Source: CAYSCZ01 sp964429655
GTDB taxonomy: Bacteria; Bacteroidota; Bacteroidia; Cytophagales; Cyclobacteriaceae
DNA length: 6,053 nt
Assembly (NCBI GenBank): GCA_964429655.1
Contig: CAYSCZ010000106.1
Location: forward strand, 1-6,053
Direction: 5' to 3'
In this document: positions 5,015 through 6,053 of the stretch, in pieces
Layout: each line of letters begins with the position of its first letter
Position numbering within the stretch: the first letter of the stretch is position 1
Notes under the pieces: model-generated
Databases searched by the model: none
What the model saw: the letters and a program-made list of their open reading frames with translations, nothing else
Told to the model about the DNA's origin: nothing
Program-made: the position numbers and the translations under genes

Positions 5015-6053
5015 TTTTCCAGAAGGCTATATGTTTGGTTTGCGAAATACCCGGGATAAAACTGTTGAGCTTTTTCAGAATTTAGAAATGATGTAATAGC
5101 ATCCCTGTAATCTTGCCACTCCTCTTTTGTCATCGTTTGGCAATAGTTGACTAAAGATTCAAAACTTTTAAACGCTCTAAGATCTATAAAGCATTCATCC
5201 GGTATGTACTTGGTTATATTTTCGTCACCTAAGTAGATGGGTACTGTCCCCCCATAGAAAGCATCAAACAATTTTTCTGAGATATACCCTATATTGCCCC
5301 TGAAGTTTTCAATAGCAAAAACAAATCGATAGTTATTGAATAATTCCAGCTTATCACCTTTAAATGGTGCCACTGCTTTATCGGTAGGTTTATCCGGGAA
5401 AAGCCGGTAATACCAGGAGTGGGTGTGCTTTTCCCAACCTTTGCCAAACACATCAAGAAATTCAGGATACTTTGAGGAGCAAAACCGTACAAACGACCTA
5501 CGCATATTATACAAGAACCCCTTTTCGAACCTGATGACCGTTCCCCAGGAAAATGACCAGCCGGCTTTTTTATAGTTATAATTTTTAACCAGGAACGTCC
5601 ATGGCCTGGACCCTGCTTTGAAACCCCGATAGTAGTTGGAGTTGAGCAATACACACGGTTTCCTTTTTTCCCATGGTTTGTTAAATTCATTAATAGGAAA
5701 GGACTTGGGAAGCCAGTAGTGAAAATATTTCTTGTTATCAATGAGTTGGGGATTATAGGTTAACACATAGTCAAACAGGTCATGATTTTTCGGTTGATAG
5801 AAATAAGGCACGAGCGGTGATTCCCTGATCATTAACAGGTGTTTGGTTTCCGGACCTGCAAGGGCTTTTAGCTGATGGATGGTTCTTTTTTCCCTGGGAA
5901 GGTCAAAGTAGATAATAGCATTTGTACTTTTCAGGTCAACGGTATCATATGTCTTGAGAATGATGTTTTTTGACGTGAGGAACTCTTTTAAGTATGTATT
6001 TAATGATTTCCAGTGTTGGTTCCCTTTCCATTGTGATTTTTGGATGGATACAG
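4990..6053 (-). CDS. GT10 family (alpha-1,3-fucosyltransferase-like) glycosyltransferase, 5' end outside window
   Basis: The frame is open from the stop at 4992-4990 to the window edge, giving 353 residues without the true start. The ATG at 5832 is internal, since the 73 codons before it (including TNAIIYFDLPRE) read as the N-terminal GT10 domain that leads into LLMIRESPLVPYF and FDYVLTYNPQL. The signature lies at about 5337-5227: FAIENFRGNIGYISEKLFD followed by AFYGGTVPIYLGDENI. This is the alpha-1,3-fucosyltransferase motif that binds GDP-fucose (Glu of FAIEN, and the EKLFDA helix). PDECFIDLRAF follows as in family members. The expected reaction is transfer of L-fucose from GDP-fucose to a GlcNAc-type acceptor, but related 6-deoxy donors are possible. 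There is no membrane segment in the visible part. It is the most upstream gene seen and overlaps the sulfotransferase gene by 25 bases. Confidence 0.9.
   Translation of the reverse strand, partial: VSIQKSQWKGNQHWKSLNTYLKEFLTSKNIILKTYDTVDLKSTNAIIYFDLPREKRTIHQLKALAGPETKHLLMIRESPLVPYFYQPKNHDLFDYVLTYNPQLIDNKKYFHYWLPKSFPINEFNKPWEKRKPCVLLNSNYYRGFKAGSRPWTFLVKNYNYKKAGWSFSWGTVIRFEKGFLYNMRRSFVRFCSSKYPEFLDVFGKGWEKHTHSWYYRLFPDKPTDKAVAPFKGDKLELFNNYRFVFAIENFRGNIGYISEKLFDAFYGGTVPIYLGDENITKYIPDECFIDLRAFKSFESLVNYCQTMTKEEWQDYRDAITSFLNSEKAQQFYPGYFANQTYSLLEKCSLTKEK

Noticed and set aside
5289..5741. 150-codon minus-strand frame inside the GT10 gene
   Set aside because: It lies in another frame of the same strand within conserved GT10 sequence and its translation shows no family features.

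Overview
The window is the interior of one minus-strand polysaccharide (O-antigen, capsule or exopolysaccharide) biosynthesis operon. Transcription runs from high to low coordinates. Both ends cut genes: a GT10 fucosyltransferase-like gene enters at 6053 and a GT2 glycosyltransferase leaves at 1. No RNA gene, mobile element, CRISPR array, promoter or terminator could be supported, and no stretch lacks coding content for more than a few bases. The compact all-minus layout, AT-rich DNA (about 40% G+C by eye) and weak or absent Shine-Dalgarno sequences suit a Bacteroidota- or Balneolota-like bacterium. Two sulfotransferases lean towards a marine or saline lifestyle. The taxon is an inference with low confidence.

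In order of transcription: (1) GT10 family glycosyltransferase (6053 to 4990, 5' end outside); (2) PAPS-type sulfotransferase (5014 to 4226); (3) NAD-dependent epimerase/dehydratase of the CDP-paratose/tyvelose 2-epimerase type (4210 to 3158); (4) a second SDR epimerase with a GTG start (3161 to 2091); (5) a second, unrelated-looking sulfotransferase (2085 to 1519), interrupted by a one-base frameshift at a run of seven A, with its displaced C-terminal tail readable to 1337; (6) GT4-like glycosyltransferase (1337 to 171); (7) N-terminal part of a GT2 glycosyltransferase (178 to 1). Junctions are overlaps of 25, 4, 1 and 8 bases or gaps of 15 and 5 bases, so the genes are almost certainly co-transcribed and partly translationally coupled.

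Functionally, the two epimerases would make or finish an unusual nucleotide sugar, the GT2, GT4 and GT10 enzymes would build the repeat unit (probably with fucose or a related 6-deoxy sugar from GT10), and the sulfotransferases would add sulfate. No sugar nucleotidyltransferase, 4,6-dehydratase, PAPS synthesis gene, flippase or polymerase is in the window, so the sugar and the assembly route cannot be named.

The observation most worth a second look is the split sulfotransferase. A -1 shift at A_AAA_AAA opens a 63-codon tail that ends in a TAATG overlap with the next gene. This indicates either a homopolymer sequencing error, a recent or phase-variable mutation, or genuine frameshifting. A second point is the Phe in place of the catalytic Tyr in the upstream SDR.
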